Under the pieces are notes generated by a model, which was not told the DNA's origin, ran no database searches, and was given only the letters and a program-made list of their open reading frames with translations. Of a DNA stretch of 64,000 nucleotides, positions 61,805 through 64,000 are shown piece by piece; the first letter of the stretch is position 1; each line of letters begins with the position of its first letter. The position numbers and the translations under genes are program-made. The DNA is taken from NCBI RefSeq assembly GCF_000612505.1, contig NZ_CP004078.1, forward strand, positions 3,511,252 to 3,575,251. The letters are read 5' to 3'. The DNA comes from Paenibacillus sabinae T27. Its GTDB lineage: Bacteria; Bacillota; Bacilli; Paenibacillales; Paenibacillaceae.

Positions 61805-63094
61805 CTATGACTTGTCCTTGGACGGCTGCGCGACCCGGCCGTATGTTCCGCCCCCGCCGGCGGTGAGCTCCAGCGTCCCGGTTCGGGCGGCGGCGATTTT
61901 GGAAGCCAGTTCGGAACCGGCCACGGCCGCCAGCTCCTCCTCGGCGACCTCATGAAGAATATTCATCTCGGTGCCGAAGGCTTCCAGCAGCAGATTCATC
62001 TTTGCCTTGCCCAGGCCCGGGATGAACTCCAGCGGAACCTGATAGCGGTACGGCGGACGGTAACCGGGGATAACCGGCTCCTCCCTGTCGGCGATGCTCA
62101 GAATCCGGTCCAGTACGCCCTGAACCAGCTTCGTCCCGCCGCAGTACGGGCACCGCTGCGAGGTGGCATAGGCTTCGTCGATAATGCTGCCGCAGCCGGC
62201 GCAGTAGGTGCGGTGATATTTGCCCAGCCGTGGATTCAGCCCGTAATTGGCCGTAACCCCCCGGCCTTTGCGGCGCTCCAGCGCAAGCCTCAGCTCCGCA
62301 AACGAAGGAGCCGCCAGCTCCATTTCGTTGTATTCGCGGCCGATCTTGCCCAGCGAATGCGCGTCCGAGTTCGTCAGGAACGTGAACGGATCAAGCTCGG
62401 AAATATACCCGGCCATTTCCGAATCCGCGCTGAGGCCGAGCTCGACTCCGGCAATCCGCCGGAGATCGAACAATTCGGCCATCCGCTCGGCGGCGCAGCC
62501 GTAGAGGCCCTTGTGCGGTGTGAAAATATGGGCGGGGATCAATATCCCGCCGCGTCCGTAGATCTCGTCCTGAAGCTCCCTGGACGGGACATAAATGCGT
62601 TGGGAGCTGAGATCGACGTTCTTCATATGGCGCCCCATCCAAGCGCTGAATTCGCTCATCGCCCGAAGATCGGGCATAAAGGCCAGCACATGGCACTCCT
62701 TGCGGCCCGGCTCGCGGATTTCAATCTCCGTCCCGAGCACGATGGCCGTTTCCCGGTACGCGATGCCGCCGCCTTCGGCTTCGGTCATCTCGCCTTCATC
62801 CAGACAGCGCATAATATCCCGCTGCACGGAAGGCGAGTGGCTGTCGATAATGCCGATCAAGCCGATGCCTTTGCGTTCGGCGGCTTCCCGGGCAATCCCG
62901 GCAAAGGTCAGATCGCGGCTGCCGCTGATCTTGACCGCCCGGCCCTCCGACGTTCTGCCGATATGAACGTGCAGATCGCAGTAATAACGGGCAAGCGTTG
63001 GTTCCGCGGCCGATTTGAGTGCCGCTGACGCAGACGAATCTCCCTCTGCTGCATTCCGTCCTGCCTGTTTCGGCTCGTTCCGCGCTAGTTCCAT
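61805..63094 (-). CDS. EndoQ-type DNA repair nuclease (PHP domain, zinc ribbon, HhH)
   Basis: A 429-residue protein. The PHP domain has YCDLHVHIGRTSEGRAVKI at the start, IDSHSPSV, LGTEIEIREP, HVLAFM, ILIPAHIFTPHKGLYG and TNSDAHSLGKIGREYN as metal sites. A zinc ribbon follows (CAGCGSIIDEAYATSQRCPYCG), then a helix-hairpin-helix (IPGLGKAKMNLLLEAFG). This order matches endonuclease Q, known from Thermococcales and some Bacillus, which cuts 5' of deaminated bases. It overlaps the nudF stop by 10 nt, which suggests a shared role in handling damaged nucleotides. The N-terminal 30 residues are non-conserved. Confidence 0.88.
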   Translation of the reverse strand: MELARNEPKQAGRNAAEGDSSASAALKSAAEPTLARYYCDLHVHIGRTSEGRAVKISGSRDLTFAGIAREAAERKGIGLIGIIDSHSPSVQRDIMRCLDEGEMTEAEGGGIAYRETAIVLGTEIEIREPGRKECHVLAFMPDLRAMSEFSAWMGRHMKNVDLSSQRIYVPSRELQDEIYGRGGILIPAHIFTPHKGLYGCAAERMAELFDLRRIAGVELGLSADSEMAGYISELDPFTFLTNSDAHSLGKIGREYNEMELAAPSFAELRLALERRKGRGVTANYGLNPRLGKYHRTYCAGCGSIIDEAYATSQRCPYCGGTKLVQGVLDRILSIADREEPVIPGYRPPYRYQVPLEFIPGLGKAKMNLLLEAFGTEMNILHEVAEEELAAVAGSELASKIAAARTGTLELTAGGGGTYGRVAQPSKDKS

Positions 63095-63675
63095 TTTCCG
63101 GTCAGCGTGCGCAGATGCCAGGCATAAACCGCCATAATCGTCTTCGCATCGGCGATCCGCCCGTCGGCGATGTATTCGTACGCTTCCTCCAGCGTCAACT
63201 CGGACACGACGAGGAATTCATCCTCGTCCAGCGACATCTCGCCGCTCTGCGCGTTCTCCGTCACATACAGATGGATAATCTCATCGGCAAAGCCCGGAGA
63301 AGTATAGAACGACTTCAGCAGGAACAGATCGCCGCTGTGAAATCCCGTCTCTTCATGCAGCTCCCGTCCGGCCGCTTCCAGCGGGTCTTCGCCGGGGTCC
63401 AGCTTGCCCGCCGGAATCTCCACTTCCGTCCGTCCCATCGGTTGGCGGAATTGCTCGACCACGAGCATTTTCCCCTTGTTCAGCGCCAGCACCGCCACCG
63501 CGCCCGGATGCTTCACCACTTCACGGGTTGCCGTGTTGCCGTCCGGCAGGGTCACCGTGTCCACCTGCAGCTTAATGATCCTGCCTTCAAAAATCGGCCG
63601 GGTGGATACCGTAATTTCGTCCAGCGCCGGATTGGCGGGCCATTCTTTTTTTATTCCGGTTCCTTGATTGTTCAT
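63085..63675 (-). CDS. nudF: ADP-ribose pyrophosphatase, Nudix family
   Basis: A 196-residue Nudix hydrolase. The Nudix box GKLDPGEDPLEAAGRELHEETGF (GX5EX7REUXEEXGU) is complete, and the LPDGNTATREVVKHPGAVAVLAL and VEQFRQPMGRTEVEIPAGKL segments are typical of ADP-ribose pyrophosphatases. The start at 63675 (MNNQGTGIKKEW) has AAAGGAG upstream; a longer frame to the right has no ribosome site and would overlap the divergent mciZ-like gene. It is co-transcribed with the EndoQ-type gene. Confidence 0.93.
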   Translation of the reverse strand: MNNQGTGIKKEWPANPALDEITVSTRPIFEGRIIKLQVDTVTLPDGNTATREVVKHPGAVAVLALNKGKMLVVEQFRQPMGRTEVEIPAGKLDPGEDPLEAAGRELHEETGFHSGDLFLLKSFYTSPGFADEIIHLYVTENAQSGEMSLDEDEFLVVSELTLEEAYEYIADGRIADAKTIMAVYAWHLRTLTGKWN

Positions 63676-63751
63676 AGGTTTCAGGTCTCCTTTGTCTCTG
63701 GTCTGCATACGGTGTATTATAGCAAACTTCAATAGAAAGAAGGAAACCTTC

Positions 63752-63955
63752 ATGAACAACCAGGTAGGTCGTACCCGCCGTACCGGCTTGTTTCTCTCGG
63801 GAAAACCGGACCATATCCGAAAGGAGCTGCTCGCCTTGCAGCAGCGGTATGGGCCGGATATGCCGCTCTCGTATGTGCTGTCGCTGTACACCCCGGAATA
63901 TACCCGACTAACTCCGGAGAACCGCCTTCTGCCCGCAGCTCCTCAGGCCATATAA
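63752..63955 (+). CDS. mciZ: MciZ-like small protein, candidate FtsZ inhibitor
   Basis: A 67-residue protein. Residues about 7-43 (RTRRTGLFLSGKPDHIRKEL then RYGPDMPLSYVLSLY) follow the Bacillus MciZ pattern: a basic start, G-x-x-L-x-GK-x-x-x-IR-x-x-L and a late YV. MciZ (40 residues) caps FtsZ filaments in the mother cell during sporulation. Location next to nudF, as I recall for Bacillus, supports the match. AGAAGGAAACC precedes the ATG. The C-terminal 20 residues are extra. Identity is inferred from a short alignment, so it is moderate. Confidence 0.6.
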   Translation: MNNQVGRTRRTGLFLSGKPDHIRKELLALQQRYGPDMPLSYVLSLYTPEYTRLTPENRLLPAAPQAI

Positions 63956-64000
63956 AGCGGGGGAAGCCCTTTAAGATGCCCGTATCTTCTGGTATGGCGG

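Overview
The window looks like chromosomal DNA of a spore-forming Firmicute, most likely Paenibacillus or a close relative. It has a full set of sporulation and germination genes (spoIIA operon, spoVAA/AB, GerA-family receptors, spoIIM, dacF), strong AGGAGG ribosome sites with frequent TTG/GTG starts, SLH- and LPXTG-anchored surface proteins, and a moderately high GC backbone with AT-rich patches. Gene order at both ends matches the Bacillus subtilis block nudF ... spoIIM - fur - xerD(ripX) - yqzK - drm - pupG - dacF - spoIIAA-AB-sigF - spoVA - lysA - ppiB. No rRNA, tRNA or CRISPR array was seen.

Left part (1-13 kb, all on the minus strand): the end of a tldD/pmbA peptidase pair, a repeat-rich spacer, a 1201-residue LPXTG adhesin, ppiB, lysA, then a reduced spoVA operon (spoVAA, spoVAB and a GerA/SpoVAF-type protein with a huge Ala/Gly/Asp-rich N-terminus). 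spoVAC, AD and AE are absent from this operon.

Middle part (13-50.7 kb): about 38 kb of accessory genes inserted between spoVAA and sigF, which are neighbours in Bacillus. It holds a copper-amine-oxidase-like secreted protein, DinB, carboxylesterase, AI-2E transporter, GNAT, a 2Fe-2S thioredoxin-like ferredoxin, a short pyruvate kinase, two phosphotransferases, an archaeal/fungal-type aspartate-semialdehyde dehydrogenase, a germinant-receptor operon (D-B-A-C), an acyltransferase, and a GC-rich ECF sigma / membrane regulator / ABC transporter module. After these come a 2194-residue SLH-anchored alpha-amylase with LacI-type operators, decayed transposase and integrase relics, an S51 peptidase, a Fur-box-controlled ferredoxin-NADP reductase, ferritin and several AT-rich small membrane proteins. 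Short dispersed repeats and gene relics mark this part as a history of insertions and deletions.

Right part (50.7-64 kb, minus strand except the last gene): spoIIAA-spoIIAB-sigF with dacF upstream; a nucleoside salvage operon (deoB, two tandem purine nucleoside phosphorylases, pyrimidine-nucleoside phosphorylase, flavin reductase); xerD, a YqzK-like membrane protein, fur with a clear promoter, spoIIM, an EndoQ-type DNA repair nuclease and nudF. Divergent from nudF is a 67-codon gene that resembles the FtsZ inhibitor MciZ.

The genes fit together as a forespore programme (SigF control, DPA uptake, DacF, germinant receptors), iron homeostasis (fur in the window, plus a Fur-box reductase and ferritin), lysine/DAP synthesis (asd, lysA) and surface polymer use (SLH amylase, LPXTG adhesin). 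All functions are read from sequence by eye, without database searches.
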